Positions 12,000 to 22,868 of a stretch of 64,000 bases of DNA are shown piece after piece. The position numbers and the translations under genes are program-made. The number at the start of each line of letters is the position of its first letter. Within the stretch, counting starts at the first letter, position 1. The notes beneath the pieces were generated by a model. The model searched no databases, was not told the DNA's origin, and saw only the letters and a program-made list of their open reading frames with translations. Origin of the DNA: Linum tenue (Eukaryota > Streptophyta > Magnoliopsida > Malpighiales > Linaceae); the NCBI GenBank assembly GCA_946122785.1, contig CAMGYJ010000004.1:23882188-23946187 (forward strand), given 5' to 3'.

Positions 12000-13900
12000 T
12001 TTCAGCACTAGAAGTACCAATTTGAGGGAGTCTGAGTTGACCGCATTCGCTTCCCCCTTCTTCATTTTTGGCCATATCCTCCCTTGGAGAACTTCCCTTA
12101 CCTCCATTGTCGAAATCCTCTTCCACGACCTCTCTAAAAGTCCATAACTCTCACCAATCCTTCAATCCATCACCACAACACCACTACCCATCATTTCTTT
12201 CACCCCTCCCAAGCTTCATCCATCAACCAAGCCACCAATTGAAGATTTGAGAGCCTTCCTCACTTACGAAGGCCCCCGCACCCAAAGGAGCTCCCTCTCC
12301 TCAAATTTCACCAATTCTTGCACTCCAATGGCTAGAAGGTATGTAACCCACTTTTCAAGACATGACCAGGTGCTTAAATGATTGAATATGATGAAGGATT
12401 GTATGATTGAATGATGGAAAGGGTTCAAACCGTGTATGCCTAACCTTAGAATTCTGATTAAGTCCCCTTTTAGTCAAATTGATGATGAATGTATGGTTGA
12501 TTGGCATACAGTTATGGGATTTTGAATTTATATGATGGAATTGCTTAATTCATATGCATTCTACTTAACCACTATGATTATGGATTAAGACGGTTGTCTT
12601 TACTTCAATCATGAATTAGATGACTAAAGCTTGTGTTTGTTTATGTAGTTTGATTATAATTTACATTGATCCTCCATTTTTGTACAATTTGGGGTATCAA
12701 ACCTTGGTCGAACTTGACTTGATATGTGCCATACATCATTTGAATACTAGTCCATAGAAGAACTTCGAATCCTTGATTTGGTCATTTTATGATAGCTAGA
12801 TTCGTTGGACCTCCTCGCATATCCACTACCTCTCTTTTGATAATCCTAGATCCTTTGTAGCAAAGTATGTCAAGCTACGCAAATTCAGGATACTGCTGAA
12901 AATTGCTTGTTTAGGCATTATTTGCAGTCCTGGGTCGCCCTATTAGGGTGAGTTTTTGCATAAATATCTCGAGCTTGTATATTTATTGCATAAAGGATAT
13001 TTTTCAAGATTAGGCTTTATGTTTGTTTAATTTTCATATCTCGTATGTTGGGTTGAGTGCAGGATGACAAAGTTCTTCAAGAAACTCACAAGGACTAGTG
13101 GGTCCTCCTCCTCGTCCTCTTGAAGGAGAGGAGATCAAATTGAGGATTCAATGGTGGTGGAGTTTGAGGTTGGTTCTCCTAGAGCTGGGCACCACAACAT
13201 AGTGCCTAGACGATGTGCGTGCCTCCATTGGCACAATGCTCCTCCAGGAGCCCACATGGTTGATGAGCATGACGAGGATGCTTCATTCAAGGCGTTTTGG
13301 CCAACCCATCAATATGACCAGGAGGTGGTCCACTCTAATGATGATGATCCTATCATCATGGAGACGGATGATGAGCTGGTCATCGAGTTTGAGGAGGAGG
13401 CACCGCCAGGACCTCAGACCAGGGTGCCACAACACTCTTCTTTCCCCGACATGGATTCGTTGTTAAATTTCAATCACGTCGGTTGACTGAGAGGACCTAT
13501 ACCTCTACCAAGGTTGGGGCCAAGTGATTTTTTACTGGCTTCAAGCTGCCAATCTAGCTGATTTGTTTGCCATCAGAGCACCAAAATTTAAGTACTCACA
13601 CGGGAGTTCTTGGCCTCCTTCTCTATTAAGAAGGGAAAGAGATCATGCATTCCTTGCATCCGATACCGCCTCGGAGGACTAGCTTTCTATGACAACTATC
13701 ATGAATTCACAATGAAGCTGGGCATCCCTAGCATCAACTCTCACCATGGATGCTTATCCCACATTGCCCTAGGACGCCCCTACCAGAGGAGTGAGAAGAA
13801 GCTCAAGGATGAGGCTCTTTAGGAGTCCTTGACACATCTAGATCCCCCCTTTGTGGTTGGTGAGTCTTACTCCAGCAGGCTGAAAGAGGTTGCTTCCCTC
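12000..13900 (+). pseudogene. Accessory (ATHILA ORF1/env-like) gene, copy B, with leader intron
   Basis: The pyrimidine-rich leader (12,050-12,335) is followed by a donor (agaag|gtatgt near 12,342) and an acceptor (gtgcag|gATG, AG at 13,061-13,062). The start codon is at 13,064: MTKFFKKLTRTSG plus a serine run, a TGA at 13,121, and then the same frame continues to 13,486 with an acidic region (EDASFKAF, DDDPIIMETDDE). After a frameshift, 13,600-13,822 encodes REFLASFSIKKGKRS and YDNYHEFTMKLGIPS, resembling the ATHILA ORF-1 family. It parallels copy A at 3,060-4,960. The downstream-of-pol position matches env-like or extra ORFs of Athila/Tat elements. Function unknown. Confidence 0.5.
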
Positions 13901-14089
13901 TAGCTATAGGTTGTTACGATTGATAATCGAATGGTATCTTGAGGTGCAGAGGTCAAAAAGGTGGGGATCGACTCAATGGTCATGAAATCAATCTTCCTCA
14001 TAGCTAGGATAGCCGGTACAATGTCACCTCAATCGGGTTACCTAACTATGGATAGGTTCTACCTCATCTACGCGGCTTAAATTCATCCT

Positions 14090-15283
14090 CACACAAGTCG
14101 GTAGGTCGATGGTCATGCAAATAATCGTCCAGAATCAACTAGGTGAGAATCTAACTAGAAGGTGGTGGTCACCTCGACCTCTAGCTAGCCCTTTCGCTCA
14201 TCCAATCCAGGTATGAAGCATTCACACACATCTAACCCTAACAAGAAGCATTAAGCACCCTAATTAAACCCAATCATACCATTAATTCATATCAAAGTTA
14301 ATCATAAATCCCCTATTATCTAGGTTGCAACTAAGGAAAACCAGGTACAGACAATCCCACACTAATTGATGCTTATGCTAATCTTGACCTAAGAGGATAG
14401 AACTCTCACCTAAGTTAAGAACAAACCAATCACAATCAAGCAAGAGATTTATGCACAAACATAAAATAAGACATAGATTATAGGTTCATAATCATTCATA
14501 CACATGACTCATCAACAATCTACAAGTTAGGGTTCATCTTTTCAAAACAACCATCGGGATTCAAGTCATAGAGAGAGATAGAGAAAAATAGAAACTAAGA
14601 AGAGGAGAAGTGTCGAAAATCATCTTCTTCTCCTTGGATTGCACCTTCTCCTTGCTCTGTGGAGAGATTAGACCTTTCCCAAGCTCTCTCCAAGTGTTTC
14701 CATCTCTAAAAACTACCCAAAACCCTACTTGTCTCACTCTAGGTCGACTTTTCCTTCTTCCTCCATAAACTCCTTTATTTATTGACTTTGAAAATCTCGG
14801 GCAAGTTCACGATTCAAGGTGATAGATCGCGGCCATGAACTGGTCGTGATGCCCGCAATTTAGCAGCTCCATTGCTTAGTCCGAGAAAGGTGGGAGATCG
14901 CGCCCTGATGTCGCGGCCATGAACTTTGACTCGCAGTCGTGATCTTTCTATCAACTTCAAATAATGGCGGCTGCGATCCGCCTAACGAAACTTTCTGCTC
15001 TCTTCTTGACTCCTCTTGATGAAGTTCGCGATTGGGAGCGCTGAGATTGCGGTCGTAATCTTCCTTCTTCCGCCAGCGATCTTGGGCTTGACTTCGCGGT
15101 TGAGTTTCTTGGTCGTGATCCTACTCCTTTGGCTGCGAACTTCTTGTCTGCCCCTTTTCCTACTCATAATATTACAAAAGGAAGCTTTCGAGACAAATGA
15201 CGTTATATAGATCTAATCATGCTCAAAATGACATAAACACACAGATAAATAAAGGGTACATAATACTATTTTGGGTGTTATCA
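14090..15283 (-). repeat. LTR, minus strand, same family as the element at 40,290-48,018
   Basis: The right end, ttttgggtgttatca (to 15,283), is the reverse complement of an LTR start TGATAACACCCAAA, matching 40,455-40,474 and 48,000-48,018. Inside are runs of GGCC-type palindromic words (gatcgcggccatgaact, ttcgcggttgag, gcggtcgtaatc; 14,805-15,125), as at 47,500-47,670. The left boundary is not resolved and no primer site was found, so this may be a solo or truncated LTR. Confidence 0.55.
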
Positions 15284-15883
15284 ATAGCCAAGTAAGAAAT
15301 GAGTCTACTCCATATAGAACGAAGAACTACGAAAGAGAACCTGAAATAAAATATTGAGGTGATGGAATTCATCTTCTGATGAATAATCTCCAATCCTAGG
15401 CTTGATTCCCGTACTCCAATGACGATGGGATCCTCTAAAACAGCTACAAGAATGATCTCAAGTTGCTCTCTTTAGAATTCTTCCTCTTATTTTATGTTTG
15501 CAAAACTCGAATCCCGTTCTTAAAAATTTGCAGACCCCTTTTAATACCCGTCAGCGGAAAAATCATAGTAAGGAATCATGACAGTGGTTCTCGTGTTCCT
15601 GTTTGTGATTCTCCAAAACTTGTTGTTTCACTTATGATCTTTAGGGGAATCACGTTCGTGATTCTTTTGGGAAGTCACGATCTTGAATCTCAAACATTTG
15701 CCCGTCATTCTTGTCTTTTAGAAACAGACGGATTCACACTCCATGTTACACAGTCGTACAAATTGATAATGCACAAAATTCCTTATAAATTCAAATATTT
15801 TCAATACCTAAGGGATTATTTGGACGAGGAATAGCTGAGTTGCATCCAAATAAAGCCATTGGATAAAATTGTTTTGTTTGGCA
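15284..15883. repeat. Unassigned LTR-like DNA with gattcacgttcgtgattc words
   Basis: A 123-codon open frame lies at 15,463-15,834, but its protein is not recognisable. The DNA underneath contains repeats such as aatcacgttcgtgattc and gaagtcacgatcttgaatc (15,565-15,700), in the style of the palindromic arrays in the other LTRs. I therefore regard it as LTR debris rather than a gene. Confidence 0.35.
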
Positions 15884-18234
15884 CAATCTAGCTATGCTGC
15901 TAACAGCATAAAGTGTGAGTAGATACTCACACGGTGGATCCATTGTCCACGTGAGCGAGAGTAAGATGGCGCCGGTTTGGGTTGAGGAAGGTGAGAGTCG
16001 ATTTGGGTCGGCTGGCCGAACCCACGGCTGACCAAGCCCACAAATTCAAAATTCAAAAATCAAACCTATTCTTTCCCCAATTCAGTTTCTCCGCCAGAAC
16101 CACTTCGACTTCCCCTCTCTCCCACTTTTCCCCTCTCTCTCACTTTCCTCCTCTCATGAAAACGACGAATAAGCAAGCGAAGCGGCGACGACAAAGCAGC
16201 GAAGCGGCGGCGACGGACCAGCAAAGCGGCGGCGAGCGAAGCGGGATTTCAGCCGCGACGAAGGGCGGGATTTCAGCGGCGACGAAGGCTTGTGTTGACG
16301 GCGGCGACGAAGGCTTGTGTTGACGGCGGCGACGAAGGCTTGTGTTGACGGCGGCGACTTTGCAGACGAATCGGCGGCGACGAAGGGCGACGAAGCTTGG
16401 TTTGACGGCGGTCGTTGAAGAAAGAACTACTATTTGGACTAAGGTAACTGTCTTATTTATACTTTGTGTTCCTTCCGATATTTGTTCTGTTCGGCAAGAT
16501 ATGCATTCTGTTCCTTCTGGATATTCGTTGTTTGTTGCCTGGGTTGCTGTTTGATGTATCTTGATATTGGTTTTGTATGCGGATGATATCAGTTAGGACT
16601 TTCTTGGATAGTTGTTTGATAGGATCTAGGTATTTGTATGTGCAGAGATTTATCAATGGCAAGGACTAAAACAACCAAGAGGAAACAGCCGACCGACTCC
16701 ACGACAGCCATCACCACTGCCTGTTTTGTGTGCGTTCCGATATTATTTATTTTGATTATGGATATCCATTGTATTTTGCTTGGATTGTTTCTTTGATATA
16801 TCTGGATATTGGTTTTTACTCAGCATGATATGAGTTCTGACTTGCCTGAATAATTGTTTGATATATCTGGATATTGGTTTTTAATCAACATGATATGAGT
16901 TCTGAATTGCCTGGATAATTGTTTGATATATCTGGATATTGGTTTTTATCAGCATGATATCATTTGTAACTTGCCCGGATAATTGTTTGATATATCTGAA
17001 TATTGGTTTTTGATCAGCACGATATCATTTGTGACTTGCCTGGATAATTGTTTGATATATCTGGATATTGGTTTTTGATCAGCATGATATCAGTTGTGAC
17101 TTGCCTAGATAATTGTTTGATATATCTGGATATTGGTTATTGGTCAGCATGATATCAGTTGTGATTTCCCTGGATAATTGTTTGATATATCTGGATATTG
17201 GTTTTTGTCAGCATGATATCAGTTGTGATTTCCTTGGATAATTGTTTGATATATCTGGATATTGGTTTTTAACCAGCATGATATCTGTTGTGAATTGCTT
17301 GGATAATTGTTTGATATATCTGGATATTTGTACGTGCAGGGATAAAACGAACGTGAAGAGACATCGACGAAATCCACCGCCGTCACCACCGCCACAGCCA
17401 GAGGAGGAAGAGGAAAAAGAAGATGCTGAAGTTGCAGCGCAAGTACGTGCACAAGGAGTAAAGACCTTTAGATAGGGTTCAGTTTTCAAATACTAATTTT
17501 GTATCCGATTGAAGATGTTAGGAGTAAAGACCTTTGCCGCATGTTGTAGGAACGGGCTATCCTCCATCATAATATAATGAACCGATTGTTTCCCATTGTA
17601 GTCTGACTCAGTCTCCTTGCGTCTTTTTTCAGCCAACAAACTACATTTACAAAGCACGAGAAAGAGTTTAGTGCCCAGACTAATATCCACTCAAACCAAT
17701 ATTAATATCTCAACTAAACAAAGTAATATTTAACAATAGCATATAAATATCCGGACAACGCTGACAAATTAGGAATTGATATTATGCCAACACATGTCAA
17801 CAAATATCTGTAAAACCTAGACTAGTATCTCATAATGTCATACCAATATTCGTCCTTTTACAAAAACATATCCTGTCAGGTCATGTTAATATCGGCCCAA
17901 AAAATTGTTTTATGAGCCTTCGGCCCCCTCGGCGGGCAGCCCTTACTAGGCTGCAAGCCACCAGACCCTAATTGTTCCTTCATATTCAACTTCCGGCCCA
18001 AAATTTTGGGCCGCCCCCACCAAACCCAAATTATTCCTTCCTTTTCCAACTTCCCGCCCAAAATTTCGGGCCACCCAAAAAGCTGCCCACCTCCCGCCCA
18101 AAATTTCGGGTCGCCCAAAAACTGCCCACTTCCTCCGTCCAAAATTTCGGCTCGCCCAAAAAAGTACCCACCACCTCCCTCCTCTCAGTGAGTATCTACT
18201 CACACTTTGTGCTGTGAGCAGTTTAACTTTTTCG
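15884..18234. mobile_element. Non-autonomous TIR DNA transposon with gene-like interior
   Basis: The ends are inverted repeats: ctgctaacagcataaagtgt continuing gagtagatactcac at the left (15,897-15,931), and the reverse complement with c for a and c for t changes at the right (18,187-18,221). An 8-bp direct repeat, gtttggca, lies at 15,876-15,883 and 18,235-18,242, consistent with a hAT or Mutator target duplication. The interior has a GC-rich start (three copies of a gcggcgacgaaggcttgtgt unit, 16,253-16,350), an ORF start at 16,657 (MARTKTTKRKQPTDSTTAIT), a 65-bp tandem array, a proline/acidic ORF end (17,336-17,475) and a block with four gcccaaaatttcgggcc-like palindromes (17,990-18,165). 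No transposase is seen. Confidence 0.7.
16551..17335 (+). repeat. Tandem array of a ~65-bp unit inside the TIR transposon
   Basis: The phrase tttgatatatctggatattg recurs at about 64-65 base spacing (near 16,793, 16,857, 16,922, 16,986, 17,051, 17,116, 17,181, 17,245 and 17,310), with diverged units at 16,551 and 16,616. The last unit ends tatttgtacgtgcag|G, a good splice acceptor, and the unit at 16,616 ends tatttgtatgtgcag|A. Donor-like gtaact lies at 16,444. The array therefore looks like an intron built from tandem units, with coding-like sequence on both sides. Confidence 0.75.
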
Positions 18235-18242
18235 GTTTGGCA

Positions 18243-18390
18243 ACACCAATTGATGAAGGCGGAATCCTGATTATTAATTTTGGGCTCCCCCGTACCCCTG
18301 AGGCGCGAAGCAAAGAATCTCCATTGCAAAGAACACAGGTTGTCTCGTAGCGAAACAGCGATATTACGCAAAGGGTTGGAGTGAAAGGGT
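18243..18390 (+). promoter_or_regulatory. Short residual 5' flank of the ASCH gene
   Basis: Only about 150 bases separate the transposon's target-site repeat from the start codon. No clear TATA box is seen. The usual upstream promoter is therefore displaced by, or supplied by, the transposon. Confidence 0.4.
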
Positions 18391-19974
18391 ATGGCGCAGC
18401 CGTCCTCCCCAGGAAAATTGTCAGTTGACCTCAAAGACGCCATTGACGAGTTGCTTAAGTTCACTATTCAATCGCATATTAACGGGAACTCTGGATTGGA
18501 TTTGGGCTTATCGATCGACTTCTGCTCTGCCCTTCTCGATGATGACGATGGAACTTCCCCTGCTGTTTCTGGCACAGCCACCAGTAAGTCTATAAAATAC
18601 ATCTCCAAGCGCAGAAGTAGGAAGTAATAATGCGTTTCTTTATCTGATTGGTCCCTAGGGAGTTCTTAACCTCAAGAAATTTTGGCGAGAAATTTAGAAT
18701 ACGGAGGACCTTTCAAGTTGGGTCTCGCACAGAAAACTTATTCTCGTGAGTGATGGTCAAATTTGTTTCTTTTCTGAAGCTGCAACTGAAGCTTATCTGT
18801 TTGTAAAAATATCTGACAGGCAGAGGCAATCGTCCCCCACAGCCTTTATACAAGCTCCTTGCATCAGCTTTATATGGAGATATAATTTCTGGAGACTTTA
18901 GTGGGGTATCTCGTGGAGAGGACTCTAAACAGAATGGTGAATGGAGTGCACAAATCATGGCCACGGCCACTGAACTGGCAAATGTATGGATATCAAATGT
19001 TGGTGGTAGTATATTGGTCCTCATTTTGGAGTTATGCTTTTGTCCATAGAAATTTTCCGATACATTTTTTTCATTTCTCCTTTCAGATTTTCTCGTCTAT
19101 AGAATACGATCTTCATGTTCAGGAGCCATTCTTCACACAGTTAAGAGGTTAGTGAGTCTCTTGATATTTGAATGAGTTTTGTGTCCAGCAAATGTCTTTC
19201 ACAATGCTTGTTGCTGTTTCATTCTAGATGGATTGAAAACAGTTGAAGGACGGTGTGCTAGAGGCTTCTACAACCAGTATGGATGTTTTCCTCGTGTCAT
19301 CAGACATTTTATTTCTTGTATACAGTCCATGTCATTGATATATCTTGCTGACTTCATTTATGTTTCATTTTGTAAATGTACCTATCCTGAAGTTTTGTGG
19401 TTTCACATATAGCTGTTAGATATCTGTGGACTGCTCCGATCATCATAGTGCATTGTCATTGTACTTGTTCCGTTAATTTCCCTTTTGTTCCTACTTAATA
19501 TCTATGTGATTGATCATAGAATTCAACCCGGAGCATTGATCCTGTTTAATAAGTGCTTGGTGGTTCGCGTTCAGGTGATGGAAGAAGCTTCTTGAAAGTT
19601 TCCTATACTTAACCAATCTGTTTTCTTGTATGCGGTGCCTGATGAGCGTTTTTTACCTTGCTGTGTCCGCAGGGTGTACAGCGATATACTTCTTTCTCGG
19701 AGATGCTTGAAGCAGAGGGCCTTGACAAAGTCCTTCCTGGGCTGGAAAGCATCGATGAAGGTAAAAAACGATTTAGGATGTCACGGACTCCTTGTGAAAT
19801 CCAATGTTAACTGTTAAATGTATATAACAGTACAAATGTTTCATTGTTGATTCAGGTGCTAAAGTTTATCGAAGGTTTTATACAGAAGATGAGGAAAGGT
19901 CCAATGGTGTGATTGGTGTTCGCATTTCAAGAACAGCCATTCAACCATGCAATTACTTGGCTGAAATTATCTCC
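18391..19974 (+). CDS. ASCH-domain protein gene, 5' seven exons (3' end missing)
   Basis: Exons joined by GT-AG introns in consistent phase: 18,391-18,583, 18,820-18,983, 19,087-19,147, 19,228-19,276, 19,520-19,574, 19,673-19,760 and 19,856-19,974, giving 243 codons. The N-terminus (DLKDAIDELLKFTIQSHI; PPQPLYKLLASALYGDIISG) and the ASCH region from about residue 122 (YDLHVQEPFF, DGLKTVEGRC, GALILFNKCLVV, YTSFSEMLEAEGLDKVLPG, YRRFYTEDEERSNGV) match plant ASCH-domain proteins related to activating signal cointegrator 1. ASCH folds resemble PUA-like RNA-binding domains; the precise role in plants is not settled. Exon 7 ends LAEIIS at a perfect donor (gtgagt). Relatives carry a further C-terminal half with several exons, and I cannot find it in the next 5 kb. 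Either a very large intron or a truncated gene is possible. A DNA transposon ends about 150 bp upstream. Confidence 0.85.
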
Positions 19975-20549
19975 GTGAGTCTTCTTAATCATTCACCTAA
20001 TATTATATGATGCCTGCTGTGACCTAATATATATGAGATATAACAAACGGGGAAGGAAAAGGAGACAGCAGATTGGAGGATGTAGTGTGGGGTGGGTAAT
20101 GGGATTCATTACATCTTTCTTGTTGTTCTCTTCTTCCGTTAGCGTAATCAGTCCGAAAATAGTCACCATGAATGATATAGTGGTTAAGAAGATTGCTTTC
20201 ACTTGTAGCCCAATGAGTCGGGCAGCTAAGTGTTTGCATTGCAAGCACCAACAGTCCATAATAAAGGAATTAGTTTAACATTTAATATATCCGAATTAGG
20301 GACGGCATTTGGGAATTTTTTAGATTAGAAGAAAATGAAATAGGTTGTTTTGGTTACGGAAAACCATTGGAGATTTGGAGGCCTTGTTTGATCAAAGGAA
20401 AATGACGCTCCTCCATGAATCATGGGTATTCTTTCCTAGGGAAAGGTTACATTGATCAAAGTACGCAATTTACCATGATGGAAAGGTGTTTGACATTAAG
20501 ATTTCAGGGTACAGGTTTTTAGTTAGTGGGCAAAGACGAATACGTAAGT
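19975..20549 (+). other. Intron 7 start of the ASCH gene and short LTR-element interior
   Basis: It begins with the donor gtgagtcttctt. Short frames at 19,993-20,278 are not recognisable. From about 20,400 the sequence looks retroelement-like. The words gggcaaagacgaatacgtaa just left of the following LTR faintly resemble an inverted primer site. Confidence 0.35.
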
Positions 20550-21872
20550 TGACATGTAGGATACTGACTCACTTGTACCGTCATACTAGAAAGTGCCCAA
20601 GTGTAACCACCTACTAATGCGTAGTATAGCGGGTTTAGTTCTAAATGTCAACCCGGGTCCTAGGTGTGATGACTACTCCGTGAGATTCTTATTATTTAGC
20701 GGTTAACCTGTAGTGAAGCCAAGTTTGAGAAAGGTCACCCAGATATGGTTCCCCATAGACTGCAGTTAAGCCAAATTGTAATTCGCCAAGTTCAGATTCA
20801 ATGATAATTATACTGCGGGAGGTTCTTAAACAGTCTGCAGTCTTGACTAAAGGTCTCTAGATCCTCTCAATCTGAGTCTCCAGCAGGCGACTAACCTTCA
20901 GCGGAGTAAACAGATTGAGGCCCTAACATACCAAACCTCCTCTACCGGAATAAATCCAGTACAGAATAGTGAATTGACTCCTCGACTAAAGTCGTCAATT
21001 CCCTACCTTTAGTTAAGGGTGCTCTATCAACCTAGGCAGATATTCTCATTCTAAGTCAAAGCAGGAATAACAGGAATTTGATCATGATTCATGCAATTCA
21101 GAAAATCATGTTTCAATTGAATATAATCAGTATCAAAGAATTCGTACTTGGGTTCATACAATCAGACCTAACATACAAATCTAGAGTTCTTCATACTCAG
21201 GTGAGAAAGGAAGTTTACTTCATAGAGAGTGAAGGAAAATCTGCTTCAGATGCGGAATTCATACTGTGAAGGATGAGGTTCTGCTTCTGGTAATCAATCG
21301 GCACTCCTTCAAGCTTCCACCGAGCTCCAATGGTGTTGAAGATCGATTTAGGGCACTTGGAAGTTCTGTTCGTCACTTTCTCTCTCTAGGTTTTCTGCTC
21401 TCTAGCTCACAAAATTAGATTCCCCTCTCTCCTTGGCTGAAATCTTTCTTTAATCCGAGATTTAGCAAAACACGGTCGAGGACACGGCCGTGTTTTGCCT
21501 CTGCACGGCCGTGTTTTGCTCAAGTAAGGCAAACACGCTCACGTCGCTCCCAAAACACGGCCGTGCCCATGAAATGACACGACCGTGTTTTGGTCCCATG
21601 GCGGCCGTGTTTTGGACCCTAAACAGCCCTCCCGCCCACGCTCTCGGCAGTAAAAACACGGCCTGAGGAACACGATCGTGTTTTGGTCATGGCTGCCCGT
21701 ATTTTTGCTCCAGCCTCACCGAACTACCCGAAACTCATGTCTAGCCTTCCCTTCGATGCTTGGGACCTGAAATGTGACAAAATAGCACGTAAAATAGGCC
21801 AAAGATACACGACTACTGGCCGCAAACGGATAAGAAATAAGGGAGCAAACACGTGCAAATACATCGTTATCA
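20550..21872 (-). repeat. LTR of family B, minus strand, downstream of the last ASCH exon
   Basis: On the minus strand it starts TGATAACGATGTATTTGCAC (right end, 21,872), matching the LTR start at 28,645 (TGATAACGTCGTATTTGCAC). Its inner part matches in order: tcaacccgggtcctag, then gactactccgtgag as in 29,700-29,760. It ends at 20,550 with the reverse of ...tgtcaa. 21,470-21,690 carries at least six aacacggccgtgtttt palindromes. No 5-bp target repeat was found. Confidence 0.7.
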
Positions 21873-21928
21873 GATACTGATACAAATCAGCTGTAGTAGC
21901 AGTTAGCCATCTCCGGATCATATAAACA

Positions 21929-22454
21929 TATGGATAGCAAAGGAGCGGGTTTGCCTAAACCAACTCCATCTTCATTTTCAAATACCCATACACCATGCGG
22001 TGAAAGGTTTTACAAATTCATCCTCATATCCGCGGTTTTCGGATACCCATGGGTAATACCTGCCCCATCAACTACTCATCATTAATAAAAGAATATGGTG
22101 ACAAATATGATACTACCCGCCCAAAATTATGGAACTAATAGATAAGAAAACGAAATTACGGTTTGGTTGTCATCAGTTACATTTTAACACTTTATTTTTG
22201 CTTTTAATTACCCTTCATTTTATTGAGAGGTTACAATAAACTCATTATATTTTATGCATATATAACATAATATCCTTGGTGGGGTGGGTTTGGATATAGA
22301 GCGGGGGAGTTCAAACTCATACCCATAATTTTTTTTTGCGGGTTTTACTCATACACGCCCACATAACCAATTAAAACGGGGATTCCCCGCGTTGAATGGG
22401 TCGGACTCGGAGGCGGTCGGGTATCCGCGACCATGAGTTTGATTGCCATCCCTA
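21929..22454. mobile_element. hAT-type MITE with perfect 8-bp target duplication
   Basis: The direct repeat tataaaca lies at 21,921-21,928 and 22,455-22,462. The left end reads tatggatagcaaaggagcgg and the right end, reversed, tagggatggcaatcaaactc, so the ends are imperfect inverted repeats of the TAGGGATGGCAA type typical of hAT elements. The interior is rich in gggt/cgggt words (meaning repeated acccatacccg-like segments). It carries no transposase. Related copies are at 51,148-51,824 and 56,635-56,917. Confidence 0.8.
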
Positions 22455-22595
22455 TATAAACACATATCATTTGCATATAGAGAATTTATATTTTGTCCGA
22501 TTCATCATTGATTCTTCGATGACGAGTTTATCTTTGCGGAATCTGACATTCATTATGTTCTTATGCTTTAAATCATCAATCCAGTGTTTGTGCAG

Positions 22596-22868
22596 CAGCG
22601 GCAAGCTCGAGACCCTTGTGAGTTGTTTAGAACCTTCACAGAGTTAGTGTTGCTTCCACCAAAGCCGAGTGTAAAAGACTAAAAGGAGTGCAAAAATTGT
22701 GGTCGAAGAAATGTACGGCGCCGTAACTTCAGGCTTCTGCACTTTCCCGTGGACCATCTTTATGGAATGCTGATGAGTCTGCAGCAGTTCTATGCTGTGC
22801 CAACACAAAGCCCTTCTTACATGTCTTGTTTCTCACGTCGAACCAGAAATGGGAAGAGCTGGAACTAA
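22596..22868 (+). pseudogene. Candidate terminal exon with one in-frame stop, unrecognised
   Basis: After the acceptor-like tttgtgcag the frame reads QRQARDPCELFRTFTELVLL then PPKPSVKD, a TAA at 22,680, and in the same frame KECKNCGRRNVRRRNF, LLHFPVDHLYGMLMSLQQF and YAVPTQSPSYMSCF to a stop at 22,866. The composition is protein-like and unlike the AT-rich surroundings. It would be in phase with exon 7 of the ASCH gene, but it does not resemble the known C-terminus of that family. It could equally be a fragment of another gene. Confidence 0.3.

Noticed and set aside
15463..15834. 123-codon open frame
   Set aside because: No recognisable protein, and the DNA is made of LTR-like palindromic words, so the frame is probably accidental.
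17946..18464. 172-codon minus-strand frame crossing the transposon end and the ASCH exon 1
   Set aside because: Antisense to exon 1 and to the repeated palindromes; no independent support.
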